In this document: positions 1-6,467 of the stretch, piece after piece | Position numbering within the stretch: position 1 is the stretch's first letter | Layout of the letters: each line of letters opens with the position of its first letter | From: an uncultured Oscillibacter sp. | GTDB taxonomy: Bacteria; Bacillota_A; Clostridia; Oscillospirales; Oscillospiraceae | NCBI GenBank assembly: GCA_948902155.1 | Contig: CAQVQZ010000002.1 | Span: 1-41,647 of the forward strand | DNA length: 41,647 nt | Reading direction: 5' to 3' | The notes under the pieces: model-generated | Seen by the model: only the letters and a program-made list of their open reading frames with translations | What the model was told of the DNA's origin: nothing | Database searches by the model: none | Position numbers and translations under genes: made by a program

Positions 1-55
1 GAGCGCATGCTTCACACGCATGAGGCCACTGGTTCGAGTCCAGTAGTCTCCACCA
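1..55 (+). tRNA. tRNA-Val(CAC), 3' part only
   Basis: Only the 3' portion of the tRNA is in the window. An anticodon stem (6-10 paired with 18-22) encloses a 7-base loop with anticodon CAC at 13-15, followed by a TTCGAGT T-loop flanked by CTGG/CCAG and an encoded CCA at 53-55. The anticodon gives valine. A phage module starts shortly downstream, so this 3' end is a plausible integration site, but no second copy of it is visible in the window. Confidence 0.9.
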
Positions 56-61
56 AGGAAA

Positions 62-94
62 AATCCCGAAACCACAACGGTTTCGGGATTTTTT
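62..94 (+). terminator. Rho-independent terminator after tRNA-Val
   Basis: A perfect 12-bp stem (62-73 with 79-90) with a 5-base loop is followed by a T-run. It lies 7 bases after the tRNA CCA end and would end the tRNA transcript. Confidence 0.85.
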
Positions 95-262
95 GTCCCC
101 ATTTTCCTCCGCTCTTTTCTGCTTATTTCAGCAGGCATTCGGGGCAAAAAAGGGGGGATTCGGGGCAATCCCCAGGGCAAAAAAATAAGGCTCCTCCCTA
201 TCGAATTCGGGGACCGCCTTATCCTCCTCAAGACGATAAAATTTTGAGGAGGAATCAAAAAA

Positions 263-526
263 ATGCAAGATGCAGAAACCATGTCCGGCATGATGCAGGA
301 CCAGACTCAATACATTATGATGCCCAAAATAAGATACGCCCGGGAGACCGGCACGTATGTCAGCTATGACATCGCAGCCTACGACTGCTTTGCACGTGAC
401 ATCGTGGAGGTCGTCCCGGACGTGACGCCAGACCGTGACCTGGCGCTGCGCATGGTAGGAAAGTTCAACAGGTATCAGCTCGACCCTTGCCACCTGCGTG
501 ACGCTATCCTAGACATGCTTCCATAG
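263..526 (+). CDS. DUF6514-like small protein
   Basis: An 87-residue protein with a strong ribosome binding site (GAGGAGGA) about 7 bases before the ATG. Residues about 24-87 match my memory of the DUF6514 pattern: a Tyr-rich N-terminal strand, a 'DIVEVVPDVTPDRDLAL' centre and a 'YQLDPCHLRDAILDML' end. DUF6514 is a small Firmicutes family of unknown function. It is on the plus strand, opposite to the phage lytic genes, and is followed by its own terminator, so it could be a host gene beside the attachment site or a gene expressed in the lysogen. Function unknown. Confidence 0.7.
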   Translation: MQDAETMSGMMQDQTQYIMMPKIRYARETGTYVSYDIAAYDCFARDIVEVVPDVTPDRDLALRMVGKFNRYQLDPCHLRDAILDMLP

Positions 527-552
527 GTTCCCCATTAGCAGAGGGTCCATGC

Positions 553-590
553 ACCGGGCGGGAGTTTTACGGCTTCCGTCCGGTTCTTTT
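553..590 (+). terminator. Terminator after DUF6514-like gene
   Basis: An 11-bp stem including two G-T pairs (553-563 with 574-584) and a 10-base loop precede a TCTTTT tract. It closes the transcript of the gene ending at 526. Confidence 0.75.
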
Positions 591-639
591 AGTATACTAT
601 AATTCCGTAATGATAGAAATTGGCGTTATTGACGAAACT

Positions 640-684
640 ATACTTATGGAATTATACAATACTTCCATAAGTATCAAGTATAAT
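640..684 (+). promoter_or_regulatory. Operator dyad and -10 box before the RHH gene
   Basis: A perfect 12-bp inverted repeat (640-651 and 663-674) with an 11-base spacer lies just upstream of a TATAAT box at 679-684. Related AT-rich sequence (TATACTATAATTCC) occurs near 593-606. The downstream gene encodes a ribbon-helix-helix protein, a class that binds such dyads, so autoregulation is likely. I see no good -35 box, so the promoter call is tentative. Confidence 0.6.
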
Positions 685-711
685 TTCCATACCCTGAAAT
701 GAGGTGTGGGA

Positions 712-903
712 ATGGCAAATTCGAAAGCCCAGCAAGAGGCAACCGCCCGGTATAACAAAAAGGCGTATGACCGGATTGACGTTATTGTACCAAAGGGCAA
801 GCGTCGAATTATAGCGGAATTTGCAAAAAATAAGGGAATGTCTACAAATAAATTTATAAACGAAGCTATTAATAAGGCGATGGCGGAAGAAGAGAATGCC
901 TGA
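712..903 (+). CDS. Ribbon-helix-helix (Arc/MetJ-type) protein
   Basis: A 63-residue basic protein. The pattern 'YDRIDVIVPKGKRRIIAEFAKNKGMSTNKFINEAINKAM' (about residues 18-57; beta strand, helix, turn, helix) is typical of ribbon-helix-helix DNA-binding proteins, as found in antitoxins and small phage repressors. The ATG at 712 is preferred over the GTG at 706 because the GAGGTG ribosome binding site at 701-706 is then properly spaced. A 12-bp inverted repeat lies upstream, consistent with self-repression. No partner toxin is adjacent: the next gene is the convergent endolysin. Confidence 0.8.
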   Translation: MANSKAQQEATARYNKKAYDRIDVIVPKGKRRIIAEFAKNKGMSTNKFINEAINKAMAEEENA

Positions 904-904
904 A

Positions 905-933
905 GGGACCAGGAATCATTTCCTGGTCCCTTT
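905..933. terminator. Bidirectional terminator between RHH gene and endolysin
   Basis: An 11-bp perfect stem (905-915 with 920-930) and 4-base loop are followed by TTT on the plus strand. It lies between two convergent genes ending at 903 and 936, so it could end both the plus-strand transcript and the long minus-strand late operon. Confidence 0.7.
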
Positions 934-935
934 GC

Positions 936-1610
936 TTACTTCTTCGAGGCTCTGAGCGTCATGACCGCCGCCTGGGCGCGTGTGCAGAACGCGCCGGGGG
1001 TGGAGCCGTCGGTGATGCCCAGGGCCTTGGCCTCCGCCAGCTCCGCCGCCAGCTTGGGGCTGACGGGCTGCTTGCCCATCACCGCCTGGAGGCGTTTGCC
1101 CAGCGCCAGGACCTCCGCGTCGGTCAGCTTCGAAATATCCATATCGTCCTCCTCAAACTTCGGGCGCACCGCGCCCACGATCTGGCAGTAAGGACGGGCC
1201 TTCCGGCACACCTCCCCGCCGTTGGACTGACTCCCGGCCTGGCTGGTGTTGCCCTCGATGGCCACCACGCCAGTGGCCGTTACCCGCTCCACAATGCCCG
1301 TGTGGTCCGTAGCCGCGCCGCCGGGGAAGTCGTAGATCACCACGTCGCAGGGATGGTAATCCTTTGTCACCCATAGCCCCGCCTTTCTGGCGGTGCTCAT
1401 CAGCGCCCCGCAGGAGGCGGTTCGGAGGGGCAGCGGGACCCCAGCCTGGGCAAAGCACCACTGCACAAACACCATGCACCAGGGATAGGCGGCTCCGGAG
1501 ACCTCCCGGCCATAGTACCAGGTGTTGTATTTCACCCGGTTGGAGTTCGCCGGGGACTCCTTCGTGCCCAGCTCCCTTCGGGCAATGGCAAGCACCTTCT
1601 CGGCGGTCAT
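936..1610 (-). CDS. Endolysin with CHAP domain
   Basis: A 224-residue peptidoglycan hydrolase and the last gene of the late operon. Residues about 20-155 form a CHAP-type cysteine peptidase/amidase domain: Cys45 in 'YPWCMVF', His103 in 'TDHTGIV' and Glu119/Asn121 in 'AIEGNTS' are the expected catalytic positions. Residues about 160-224 are a short C-terminal part; its 'ALGITDGSTPGAFCTRAQAAV' stretch resembles an S-layer-homology-like wall-binding motif. There is no signal peptide, so release should depend on the holin genes just upstream. The start codon overlaps the stop of the preceding gene (ATGA), indicating translational coupling. Whether it cuts as amidase or endopeptidase cannot be told. 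Confidence 0.88.
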   Translation of the reverse strand: MTAEKVLAIARRELGTKESPANSNRVKYNTWYYGREVSGAAYPWCMVFVQWCFAQAGVPLPLRTASCGALMSTARKAGLWVTKDYHPCDVVIYDFPGGAATDHTGIVERVTATGVVAIEGNTSQAGSQSNGGEVCRKARPYCQIVGAVRPKFEEDDMDISKLTDAEVLALGKRLQAVMGKQPVSPKLAAELAEAKALGITDGSTPGAFCTRAQAAVMTLRASKK

Positions 1611-1963
1611 CCCACGCCTCCGGAAACGATTTCCTTGGTCTGCACCAGAGCTTTCTTATTTTCCGTGTTGATCTCCCAGACCGCGCCCTCGATCATGTTG
1701 AGGACGGCCTCCGTGACCGCCACGCCCATGGCGCGGAGCTGCTCCTGAACAAAGCGGTTCCGCTTCTCGCCGGTGGGGTCCTGGTCGTGGTAGAGCTGTT
1801 CCGCCGCCCGCGCAAAGGCTGTCACCAACCGCCGGATATTTTCCTGGGCCGCGGCGTTGGCGTTGGCCTGGAACCACGCCCTGGCCTTCGGCGTCAGATA
1901 GGCCAGCAGCGCCACGGCGAAGGCCGCCAGCAGTCTGCCGGTGATCTCATACAGATTCGTCAT
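1607..1963 (-). CDS. Phage holin, LLH family
   Basis: A 118-residue protein with one N-terminal membrane segment ('LLAAFAVALLAYLTP') followed by an amphipathic helical region. Size, layout and position directly before the endolysin fit the LLH family of phage holins (Pfam 09682), which form membrane lesions that release the endolysin. The ATG at 1963 is chosen because an AGGAGG-like site (1970-1977) sits directly upstream; a longer reading from 2014 would only overlap the previous gene. It overlaps the previous gene by 17 bases and the endolysin by 4. Confidence 0.78.
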   Translation of the reverse strand: MTNLYEITGRLLAAFAVALLAYLTPKARAWFQANANAAAQENIRRLVTAFARAAEQLYHDQDPTGEKRNRFVQEQLRAMGVAVTEAVLNMIEGAVWEINTENKKALVQTKEIVSGGVG

Positions 1964-2327
1964 AAAAATCCTCCTCCCCGCCGTCCGGCGGAATATGTTC
2001 TGTGCTTTGTCCAAAAATCTTGCCGTTGTTGTGTTCGAAGATATTCTCCACCACCTTCAGCACGCTCACGCCCAGGATGGTGCGGATGGCGGGTTCGCTG
2101 AGCTCCGCCAGGGTCTGCACCTGCCGGAGGCGGACCGTGGAGTAAATGGCGATGGCGTAGGAGATGAAGACCCAGATCAAGGCGCAAATCTGGGTGGTCA
2201 CGAACAGGAGCCGCGTCACCCCCCGCAGGGAGCCCGCAGAGCGTTTTCCCCGCCGTCCGAGGGTAAGGACCAGCCCGATGCTTCCAGCGGCCAGGAGGAC
2301 CACCAGGAAGGCCAGGAACCCCCTCAC
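1947..2327 (-). CDS. Small two-segment membrane protein of the lysis cassette
   Basis: A 126-residue protein starting at a GTG that overlaps the stop codon of the preceding gene (GTGA), with a GGAGGG site upstream. It has two clear hydrophobic segments, 'FLAFLVVLLAAGSIGLVLTL' at the N-terminus and 'LLFVTTQICALIWVFISYAI' near the middle, then an acidic C-terminal tail. I do not recognise the family. Its place between the XhlA-like protein and the holin suggests a second holin or an antiholin. Confidence 0.7.
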   Translation of the reverse strand: MRGFLAFLVVLLAAGSIGLVLTLGRRGKRSAGSLRGVTRLLFVTTQICALIWVFISYAIAIYSTVRLRQVQTLAELSEPAIRTILGVSVLKVVENIFEHNNGKIFGQSTEHIPPDGGEEDFYDESV

Positions 2328-2656
2328 AGACCCACCCTCCCCAGAAAGAACGCGATCACGGCGGCTACAACAGCCCATATGGCCTTCTCCACCAGTCCCT
2401 CCCACCGCTTTCCCGGCTTGTCCCGCAGCTCCCGCACATCGTCCTTCTGCGCCTGGAGGGAGGTCTTGATCTCCTCCGTGTCCTCCTTGATCTGGTTCAG
2501 CCGCTCCTCAATGACCGCCACCGACGTGTGGGACGCGTCCAGGCGGGCGTAAAACTCCTTGTGGGAGTCCTTATTGTGCGCCGCCTCCGCCTCCAGCGCC
2601 TCGATACGAAGCAGATAGGGGCAGTCCATGGGGGTGCCCGTGCATTTTCCGTCCAT
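2324..2656 (-). CDS. XhlA-like hemolysin / lysis accessory protein
   Basis: A 110-residue protein with a short N-terminal Cys pair (CTGTPMDC), a long charged coiled-coil (about residues 16-80, 'ERLNQIKEDTEEIKTSLQAQ') and a C-terminal membrane anchor ('AIWAVVAAVIAFFLGRVG'). This layout is that of XhlA from the PBSX lysis cassette, which acts with a holin at the membrane. The ribosome binding site is GAGGAGAGG. It is the first gene of the lysis block and is read directly after the tail fibre gene. Confidence 0.78.
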   Translation of the reverse strand: MDGKCTGTPMDCPYLLRIEALEAEAAHNKDSHKEFYARLDASHTSVAVIEERLNQIKEDTEEIKTSLQAQKDDVRELRDKPGKRWEGLVEKAIWAVVAAVIAFFLGRVGL

Positions 2657-2668
2657 AACAACCTCTCC

Positions 2669-3577
2669 TCACTTCCAGCGGCCCGTAATGCTGAGGCAAA
2701 TGGTGGCGGGTCCTGGGTTATTACCGGGACGGACGGCTTCATATTTGCTGGAATGTGTCAGCGGATTAACGGCGTTGGTTAAAACGGGCATAAGCCATCC
2801 AACTCCATTGGCCCCGCCGGCAAACCCTGCGGTTTCCGAAAATTTCATGACCAGCGGCACCGGGAACGGAGAAGGGCTTAAAGCAAGAGCGGTATTTATC
2901 CCGCCGCCCCAGCTTATAAAGGGAAAAGAGGGTATCAGACGGGTAAGTGACATTTCCACGTACCCACTGCTCCACTTCCGCACATGCCACCCGTCCTCGG
3001 TGTCGTACTCCTCCAAGCCACTCCCGACGCTCTCCGCCGCCTTGATGCAGTACAGCACCGCCATGTTGACGGGGCGACCAGTATAATAGTCATTAAGAGC
3101 TATTGAAGTACTTGTGGTGTTAGATGATGTAGCTTGTCTACGATCTCCGATTACACTGTCCGGATGAATCTCCGCCAGGAGGGTATCCACATCATCAGTA
3201 CCGGATAGATACCGAATGGCACTTTTAGAACCCAGAGTCATAGGATAGTTGGTGCCTTCCTGCCTCTCACCAATCGCGCCGCTCATCTGCTCCTCCGCTT
3301 CCCCGTGGAAACCCCGGAGAAACAGGTTGCGCAGATCGGGCACGGCGAAGGTACTCACTCCATCCCCGCCGAAGTGATTGACAGAACCGAACTGCTCCCC
3401 AAAAAACGCCGCCAGCTCCGGGTAGTCCGGGATGTTATGTACCGCCCCGTCGCAGACCAGATAGCCCTCCGGCGCGGTCAGGCCCATGTAGCTGATGACC
3501 GTCCCCACCGGATTCCCGTCCGGCCCGGCGGGGCCCGGCGGACCGGACAGAATCGTTCCACGAAAATATGCATTCAT
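2669..3577 (-). CDS. Tail fibre with tail collar domain
   Basis: A 302-residue tail fibre. It begins with a short collagen-like Gly-X-Y stretch ('GPPGPAGPDGNP', residues about 13-24), followed by a phage tail collar domain (about residues 28-95: 'APEGYLVCDGA', 'YPELAAFFGEQFG', 'FAVPDLRNLFLRG'). The middle part is AT-richer than its flanks. The C-terminal part starts with 'EEYDTEDGWHVRKW', a module also present in the gene at 3590-4201. These fibres usually sit at the baseplate and bind the host surface. The mosaic composition suggests recombination among receptor-binding genes. Confidence 0.82.
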   Translation of the reverse strand: MNAYFRGTILSGPPGPAGPDGNPVGTVISYMGLTAPEGYLVCDGAVHNIPDYPELAAFFGEQFGSVNHFGGDGVSTFAVPDLRNLFLRGFHGEAEEQMSGAIGERQEGTNYPMTLGSKSAIRYLSGTDDVDTLLAEIHPDSVIGDRRQATSSNTTSTSIALNDYYTGRPVNMAVLYCIKAAESVGSGLEEYDTEDGWHVRKWSSGYVEMSLTRLIPSFPFISWGGGINTALALSPSPFPVPLVMKFSETAGFAGGANGVGWLMPVLTNAVNPLTHSSKYEAVRPGNNPGPATICLSITGRWK

Positions 3578-3589
3578 AAACTCTCCCTC

Positions 3590-4201
3590 TTACTTATAGT
3601 ATCCAGTTACTTTGAGAACGCACTGAAACGGACCAGTTCCGCCGCCCTCGTTAATGTTACATATCCTCCAAATCCCACTCTGCTCAAGAGAGCCAACCGT
3701 TCGGATCGCGGGGAATTTAATCTGTCCCCAAGAGTCGCTCTCCGTTATAGAAAGCGATTCTTCTTCTTTCCTGATCAGAGCAAGGGGGTAAGGAATTGCA
3801 TTGGAATTCAGAGGAATCGTGACAAGAGATGCATCTAATCCACTAAGTGCGATTTCATATTCCAAGGATAAGTCGCCAGTAAAGGGATACGTCATTTCGA
3901 CGTATCCGTCCAACCACTTCCGCACATGCCACCCGCCCTCGGTGTCGTACTCCTGCACGGAAAGCGGAGCCGGGACCCAAGGCGGCTCGTCCACCAGATA
4001 AACTTTCTCCGCCTGCTTCTCCTCCTCCGGCAGGGCCTCATACTCCGCCCGCGTCAGGGACTTCGTAGGCAGGGCCACGCCGATGTTCCCGTCCTGGAGC
4101 GTAATACTCTCATCGGGAGTCAAAGCATCCTGCTTCCCGCCCAGCCCGGCCAGGACCTTCCCCCAGAAGTGGGCAAGGCCCGCCTTATCCAAAAAGCCCA
4201 T
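3590..4201 (-). CDS. Tail fibre-like appendage protein, shared modules
   Basis: A 203-residue protein. The N-terminus 'MGFLDKAGLAHFWGKV' is a motif I associate with Firmicutes phage baseplate appendage proteins and is echoed in the next gene (4205-4567). Residues about 48-70 ('LTRAEYEALPEEEKQAEKVY') resemble a segment of the collagen-like fibre at 5318-6457. From about residue 83, 'QEYDTEGGWHVRKWLDGYVEM' matches the C-terminal module of the neighbouring fibre at 2669-3577, and a unique, AT-richer end follows. It looks like a short fibre or fibre adaptor assembled from recombining modules. No enzymatic motif is seen. Confidence 0.7.
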   Translation of the reverse strand: MGFLDKAGLAHFWGKVLAGLGGKQDALTPDESITLQDGNIGVALPTKSLTRAEYEALPEEEKQAEKVYLVDEPPWVPAPLSVQEYDTEGGWHVRKWLDGYVEMTYPFTGDLSLEYEIALSGLDASLVTIPLNSNAIPYPLALIRKEEESLSITESDSWGQIKFPAIRTVGSLEQSGIWRICNINEGGGTGPFQCVLKVTGYYK

Positions 4202-4204
4202 CCG

Positions 4205-4567
4205 TCAAGCCTCCGCCACGATGGCGTCGATCTCAGCGTTGGTGATGCTCTCGACCTGGAAGTTCTCCCCCAGCGCGTCCCACGCCTTGCCGGTCCAAGC
4301 GTAGTTCATCCCCGTAGCCTCCACATTCCAAACATCCCCCGCCACATTTCCCTCGGCGGGCAGAGAAGCGTAATTCGCCACGCTCCCCTTGAACCGGTAC
4401 ACGCTGGAGAGATCGCTCTTCAGCGCCAGCTCCGGCTTCCCCGTCACGTCCTCCCAGGCCACGCTGTCCGCCGTTCCGCCGCCGCCGTGAGCGGCCACAT
4501 AGTCCGCCACATACGCCTTGGTCTTCCCCCACCAGTACCGCACGCCGTTGCTGTCCAAAAACTTCAT
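4205..4567 (-). CDS. Baseplate appendage-like protein
   Basis: A 120-residue protein beginning 'MKFLDSNGVRYWWGKTKAYV', the same N-terminal pattern as the downstream gene. The middle has 'WEDVTGKP', common in phage fibre adaptors, followed by a small beta-rich module ('YRFKGSVANYASLP', 'GDVWNVEATGMNYAWTGKAWDALG') that I have seen at the ends of phage tail fibres. It ends in a short acidic helix. The start overlaps the stop of the upstream gene (ATGA). Likely part of the distal tail; exact role unknown. Confidence 0.7.
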   Translation of the reverse strand: MKFLDSNGVRYWWGKTKAYVADYVAAHGGGGTADSVAWEDVTGKPELALKSDLSSVYRFKGSVANYASLPAEGNVAGDVWNVEATGMNYAWTGKAWDALGENFQVESITNAEIDAIVAEA

Positions 4568-4773
4568 TTCAAAATCTCCTCCAATTCCTCATTTGTCATC
4601 GCCTCCACCGGGGCCGGTATCTTCGCCAGCTCTTCCGCCAGGCCCTCGATGGAACCGATGGGGTGCTGGTCCGCTCCCTCCCTTCCGGAGAGTTCGCCGT
4701 GGACGGTGGTGCCGCCGCTGCCGGAGCCGCCGTAGGCCGCGGGGACCTCCCGGCCTTGATAAAAGAACTGCAT
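4564..4773 (-). CDS. Small tail-appendage protein
   Basis: A 69-residue protein with a Gly/Ser linker near the N-terminus and 'DQHPIGSIEGLAEELAKIP', a segment often found next to phage fibre modules, followed by an acidic helix 'MTNEELEEILK'. The C-terminal helix resembles the end of the protein at 4205-4567 ('ITNAEIDAIVAEA'). An AAAGGAGG ribosome binding site precedes the ATG. The gene follows the type I toxin-antitoxin-like interval, whose toxin terminator lies just upstream. Confidence 0.62.
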   Translation of the reverse strand: MQFFYQGREVPAAYGGSGSGGTTVHGELSGREGADQHPIGSIEGLAEELAKIPAPVEAMTNEELEEILK

Positions 4774-4790
4774 GATAGCCTCCTTTCAGA

Positions 4791-4827
4791 TAAAAATACC
4801 CCCGTTTCATCGTCTTGACAAAACGGG
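4791..4827 (-). terminator. Terminator of putative toxin mRNA, locus 1
   Basis: Read on the minus strand, a CCCGTTT / AAACGGG stem (4801-4807 with 4821-4827) is followed by GGTATTTTTA. It would end the toxin transcript and overlaps the -35 box of the opposing promoter at 4815-4843. Confidence 0.6.
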
Positions 4828-4843
4828 AGCGGATGCGTATAAT
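4815..4843 (+). promoter_or_regulatory. Consensus promoter for antisense RNA, locus 1
   Basis: TTGACA (4815-4820), a 17-base spacer and TATAAT (4838-4843) form a perfect housekeeping-sigma promoter reading rightwards, against the late operon. The expected start is near 4850. No plus-strand gene follows that I can support, so the product should be an RNA. Confidence 0.8.
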
Positions 4844-4901
4844 GAACATAGAAGGGCGCTGTCACACGGAGGTCAGCCCTGCAAAGCTAACAGTTTAAAC
4901 C

Positions 4902-4934
4902 GCTAGCCGTTCGGGTACCAGCCGGACGGCTAGC
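4902..4934. other. Strong hairpin covering the toxin stop codon, locus 1
   Basis: A 13-bp inverted repeat with one mismatch or wobble pair (4902-4914 with 4922-4934) and a 7-base loop. On the minus strand it includes the toxin stop codon (4930-4932). It lies in the part where both predicted transcripts overlap, so it could be the contact hairpin for pairing or a processing site. Confidence 0.7.
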
Positions 4935-5016
4935 ACGCTTTTATGGTAAGCAGGTGTATCGCCAGAGCCGCGAATACTACGTACCGCAGCAAAACGAATG
5001 CCCGTCTTCTCCACAT
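4930..5016 (-). CDS. Putative type I toxin: 28-residue hydrophobic peptide
   Basis: A micro-ORF with a strong ribosome binding site (GGGAGGTG) 6 bases before the ATG. The 28-residue peptide begins with a basic cap (MWRRR), continues as one membrane segment (about residues 6-25, 'AFVLLRYVVFAALAIHLL') and ends 'TIKAC'. It is transcribed from a perfect promoter at 5117-5145, and a convergent perfect promoter produces antisense RNA. Size, charge and layout fit type I membrane toxins, but I do not recognise the family. Alternatives are a leader peptide for the downstream fibre genes or a small lysogeny-expressed membrane peptide. Confidence 0.6.
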   Translation of the reverse strand: MWRRRAFVLLRYVVFAALAIHLLTIKAC

Positions 5017-5098
5017 CAGCGCCACCTCCCTTCGATACAATCTCCGGGAAATGAACCACCCCCTTTCGCAAGGGAATGGGCTGACCGCCTTTTATGTA

Positions 5099-5135
5099 AC
5101 AGCGTCCTTCCGCTCCATTATACGGAAGACGCTGT
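5099..5135. repeat. Dyad spanning the toxin -10 box, locus 1
   Basis: A 14/13-bp inverted repeat with one bulge (5099-5112 and 5123-5135) encloses the -10 box of the minus-strand promoter in its loop. It could be an operator or, on the plus strand, an early terminator (it is followed by TGTTTTG). Confidence 0.65.
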
Positions 5136-5145
5136 GTTTTGTCAA
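5117..5145 (-). promoter_or_regulatory. Consensus promoter for putative toxin mRNA, locus 1
   Basis: On the minus strand, TTGACA (5140-5145), a 17-base spacer and TATAAT (5117-5122) form a perfect promoter inside the late operon. The expected start near 5110 gives a roughly 95-base leader before the toxin ATG. It could also supply read-through to the fibre genes. Confidence 0.8.
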
Positions 5146-5150
5146 ATCCT

Positions 5151-5175
5151 GCCGCCCTGCGAGGGACGGCTTTTT
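5151..5175 (+). terminator. Plus-strand terminator, locus 1
   Basis: A GCCGCCCT/AGGGACGGC stem with a GCG loop is followed by TTTTT. It is the furthest likely end of the antisense RNA. The bases from 5176 to 5317 hold nothing else that I can support. Confidence 0.6.
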
Positions 5176-5317
5176 GCTTGGATTAGGGTTCTGCGATTTC
5201 ACCCACGCGGAACAGGCATTTTTTATTGGGCGCTATGGGCCTCCTTTTTCGCTTTAGGTGGTAGGCAGTTCGATTCTTGTGAAACTGCATACAGGTTTGT
5301 CCCTATAAGGGGCTTTA

Positions 5318-6457
5318 TCATGTGCATTTTATAGCAAGCGCAGTAGTTGTATATCCAGTAATATCTATTTTCCCAGTTTTAACTACTCTACCCGCATTAG
5401 AACTGCTTTGATGCCACCCCGTATTAGATGAAATCGTCACGCCACCTATAGTAATGTTTGGGAAATAACCATCCATATTGTTGTATGCACTGGTAACAAT
5501 GAGCTGATAAGTTACTTGAGGTGTCTTAAAAGTCATTGTTCCAGTTAATGCATCCGATCCGCCAAGAGTGATTTTATAGAATTTAGAAAAATTTTCACTA
5601 TAAGTAGCGCTTATTTTTGCTTTATACGTTCCAACTTGCGTCGCATCTATTGCATCATTTATGAGAGATTCTATTTTTGCTTGTGTTATGCAACTCAAAA
5701 CACCCTCTGCCGTAATTGATAAACCACTCCCGACTTTAATACCACCAAGCATTGACGATGACGCAATTGGAATTTCAGTGATTCCGCTATCACCCGTACC
5801 TTCACCTAGCTTTTCAGAAAGCTCCTTCAAGGCAGCGTCTACGTTCGTGGCGCTCATACCTGTGGTGCTGGGGTCGAAATCTATCTGAGATGCCATATAG
5901 TCATGAGGCTGCGGCGTAACAGCTCCCGTCCGGGTTTTGAAACTGGTGACGCCGCCTGCTCCAGCGGGACCCGCTGGTCCCTGCAGCCCGGTATCTCCTT
6001 TTGGTCCCTGGGGCCCTGTATCTCCCTTCGGCCCGTGAGGTCCCATCTCTCCTGGGTCACCTTTGTCCCCTTTGGGGCCAGCAGGACCTTGCTGGCCGGC
6101 GGGGCCCTTTGGCCCCTGTTCTCCAGTGGGCCCCTGTGGGCCAGGTTCACCTTGCGGGCCAGCAGGCCCCTCCGGTCCCTGCGGCCCGACTTGCGAACTT
6201 TCGCCGTCGGTGATGACGTAGAGGGCCTGTTTCCCCTTCTCCCCGGCGGACAGAGCCTCGTATTCGGCTTTGGTCAGGGGGATCACCGGGACCTTGACGC
6301 GAATCTCCTCCCCGGTTTCCGTGGCGGTGATGACGACGCCCTCCCCGGCCTCGTAAACGGTTCCGCCGCCTCCGCCGGAGCCGGCCGGGCCGGGCTTCCC
6401 CAGACCGGCCACGAAGGTCCATTGGGCGTCGCCCTTCTTCCGTACCTTGATCGACAT
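5318..6457 (-). CDS. Collagen-like tail fibre
   Basis: A 379-residue fibre. Residues about 1-30 are an N-terminal head ending in a Gly-rich linker, and residues about 79-100 hold an '[20 protein letters not shown]' segment shared with the protein at 3590-4201. A collagen-like Gly-X-Y run follows (roughly residues 91-167, rich in GPQGP, GPAGP and GPKGD), then a non-collagen C-terminal part. In that part, '[26 protein letters not shown]' is a common fibre linker and '[20 protein letters not shown]' a repeat-type fibre motif. The coding sequence of the last roughly 170 residues is clearly AT-richer than the collagen part, suggesting exchange of the receptor-binding end. Collagen-like runs in phage fibres form trimeric shafts. 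Confidence 0.85.
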   Translation of the reverse strand: MSIKVRKKGDAQWTFVAGLGKPGPAGSGGGGGTVYEAGEGVVITATETGEEIRVKVPVIPLTKAEYEALSAGEKGKQALYVITDGESSQVGPQGPEGPAGPQGEPGPQGPTGEQGPKGPAGQQGPAGPKGDKGDPGEMGPHGPKGDTGPQGPKGDTGLQGPAGPAGAGGVTSFKTRTGAVTPQPHDYMASQIDFDPSTTGMSATNVDAALKELSEKLGEGTGDSGITEIPIASSSMLGGIKVGSGLSITAEGVLSCITQAKIESLINDAIDATQVGTYKAKISATYSENFSKFYKITLGGSDALTGTMTFKTPQVTYQLIVTSAYNNMDGYFPNITIGGVTISSNTGWHQSSSNAGRVVKTGKIDITGYTTTALAIKCT

Positions 6458-6467
6458 GACGGCCTCC

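Larger units (their letters stand above)
4850..5175 (+). ncRNA. Putative antitoxin antisense RNA, locus 1
   Basis: Predicted from the perfect promoter at 4815-4843 to a plus-strand terminator at 5151-5175 (GCCGCCCT / AGGGACGGC stem, then TTTTT). A hairpin at 4902-4934 followed by ACGCTTTT could give an earlier end near 4942, and the dyad at 5099-5135 followed by TGTTTTG another near 5140. The long form would be complementary to the whole toxin mRNA. The boundaries are inferred, not observed. Confidence 0.55.

Noticed and set aside
7..369. Plus-strand open frame starting in the tRNA
   Set aside because: It runs through tRNA and terminator sequence and has no ribosome binding site.
4943..5334. 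Two overlapping plus-strand open frames across the type I-like locus 1
   Set aside because: No ribosome binding site and no recognisable pattern; they cross two predicted terminators. The minus-strand micro-ORF is better supported.
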